DNA from: Clostridia bacterium
Lineage (GTDB): Bacteria > Bacillota > Clostridia > Oscillospirales > CAG-272
Direction of reading: 5' to 3'
Assembly: GCA_017414385.1 (NCBI GenBank)
Contig: JAFQMO010000162.1
Coordinates: 1-50,179 of the forward strand
DNA length: 50,179 nt
Shown here: one piece after another, positions 49,491 to 50,179 of the stretch
Layout of the letters: every line of letters starts with the position of its first letter
How positions within the stretch are numbered: the stretch's first letter is position 1
The notes under the pieces: generated by a model
The model's database searches: none
What the model was told of the DNA's origin: nothing
What the model saw: the letters and a program-made list of their open reading frames with translations, nothing else
Program-made: the position numbers and the translations under genes

Positions 49491-50156
49491 TTAAACCACA
49501 ACTTGTATTGGCAAATGGTCTGAATACTGCAACCATTCTTCAGAATTCAAGATTTGAAACTCTTTGAGAATCTTTGGGTTCAGAAAACAATAATCTATGT
49601 GATATTTTTTGTCATTATGTTTGTATAAATAAAATGTACTTTGTGTTTCCTGCCCTGCTTGTTCTCCTGTAACATAGTGGTAGGCTGAAACAATATTTTT
49701 TGCTTTTAGTTCTGCGACAACAGCACTATGGTTTCGCTTTCCATGGTCTTTATCCCAAATGACATTACTGTTAAAGTCTCCTATTATCAAAGTATTTTCA
49801 CCATAATTATCAATGTTAATTGATTGATATATATAGTATTCCTCAATATACGGTGGACTTGCCCACACACACAACAAGTCAATACTATCATTTATCTTAA
49901 CTGATATAAAGTGACGCAAACAATAAACTGGCCAATTATTTACTTCTATTTTTATGTTTGGTTGAACAAAAACCCCCAATCCTTTGCTATCTTTTTCACC
50001 ATACCATACATAGTCAGAGAGAAAAGCGGAAAAATGCCTTTTATACTTTTCGGGATTTTCACACTCTTGTATAACATAAATATCAGCGTTTTCCTTCTGA
50101 ATAATAGAAAACTTCTCTCTAAATTTGCCACGACAATTCCAACTAATTATTTTCAT
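49491..50156 (-). CDS. Endonuclease/exonuclease/phosphatase-family protein
   Basis: A 221-residue EEP-superfamily protein. The N-terminal KIISWNCRG, the metal-binding glutamate in VIQECE, the IIGDFNSN motif and the C-terminal SDHLPI are all present in the right order, so the metal-dependent phosphodiesterase site is intact. It resembles exonuclease III-type and DNase I-type enzymes, but no signal peptide or DNA-binding extension is seen and the substrate is unknown. GGTGAG precedes the ATG at 50156. Its base composition is markedly more AT-rich than every other gene in the window, with A/T-ending codons, which suggests acquisition from another source. Confidence 0.88.
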   Translation of the reverse strand: MKIISWNCRGKFREKFSIIQKENADIYVIQECENPEKYKRHFSAFLSDYVWYGEKDSKGLGVFVQPNIKIEVNNWPVYCLRHFISVKINDSIDLLCVWASPPYIEEYYIYQSINIDNYGENTLIIGDFNSNVIWDKDHGKRNHSAVVAELKAKNIVSAYHYVTGEQAGQETQSTFYLYKHNDKKYHIDYCFLNPKILKEFQILNSEEWLQYSDHLPIQVVV

Positions 50157-50179
50157 AAACTCACCACCTTGTTATGGTA

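Noticed and set aside
1..50179. CRISPR arrays, insertion sequences, prophage genes, integrase or attachment sites
   Set aside because: No repeat-spacer pattern, transposase-like frame, phage gene or paired attachment repeat was seen; nothing next to the tRNA-Ser suggests an integrated element.

Overview
This window looks like the chromosome of a strictly anaerobic, Gram-positive member of the Clostridia (Bacillota), probably an uncultured gut- or rumen-type Oscillospirales relative. The grounds are lipobox lipoproteins, consensus TTGACA-N17-TATAAT promoters, strong GGAGG ribosome sites, an oxygen-sensitive class III ribonucleotide reductase, many ferredoxin-type Fe-S proteins, a Na+-translocating decarboxylase, a BlaR1/BlaI pair and a bacterial serpin. 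No phage, IS element or CRISPR array was seen. The last gene (49491-50156, minus) is clearly more AT-rich than the rest and may be a recent acquisition.

Layout. 1-2307: an acyl-CoA synthetase on the minus strand, with its terminator and a perfect promoter for a gene beyond the left edge. 2308-3950: two overlapping lipoprotein genes, the second with a DHHW/SGNH-like fold. 4206-15708: one long plus-strand transcription unit (consensus promoter to terminator) of eleven genes: an LDH-fold malate dehydrogenase, fumarase, HdrB, HdrC, HdrA, FlxD, FlxC, FlxB, FlxA, a [2Fe-2S]/2x[4Fe-4S] subunit and a fumarate-reductase flavoprotein. 15751-19996: nrdG, nrdD (with a fused redoxin domain) and a thioredoxin-reductase-like gene. 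20098-25486 (minus): a zinc-ribbon protein, mntP and argD-argB-argJ-argC. 25511-29922 (minus): a glycosyltransferase and a GHL10-amidase fusion. 30130-34727 (plus): a TIM-barrel isomerase, then the four subunits of a Na+-pumping oxaloacetate decarboxylase. 34754-39294 (minus): BlaI and a giant BlaR1-like sensor. 39497-42905: an SOS-type dinB, tRNA-Ser(GGA) and a PutP symporter. 43013-49375: small membrane proteins, an orphan PstS-like protein, then an ECF sigma factor, anti-sigma factor, serpin and several envelope proteins, and a LURP-one-related protein. 49491-50156 (minus): an endonuclease/exonuclease/phosphatase-family protein.

How the genes work together. The central proposal is a soluble succinate-forming branch. 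Pyruvate and oxaloacetate are interconverted by the Na+ pump at 31236-34679. The malate dehydrogenase and fumarase make fumarate. A cytosolic complex of FlxABCD (NADH input), HdrABC (flavin-based electron bifurcation) and the flavoprotein pair at 13360-15655 reduces fumarate to succinate. If the complex bifurcates, NADH oxidation by fumarate would also yield reduced ferredoxin. FlxABCD-HdrABC is known from anaerobes such as Desulfovibrio. Its linkage here to fumarase, malate dehydrogenase and a thiol:fumarate-reductase-like pair, with no membrane anchor, is the most striking feature of the window. Other notable architectures are a class III RNR that carries its own redoxin, a GHL10 glycosidase fused to a cell-wall amidase, a BlaR1 protease fused to an Asp-box propeller, and an ECF-sigma operon containing a serpin and a membrane protein that carries the Na+-site motif of decarboxylase beta subunits.
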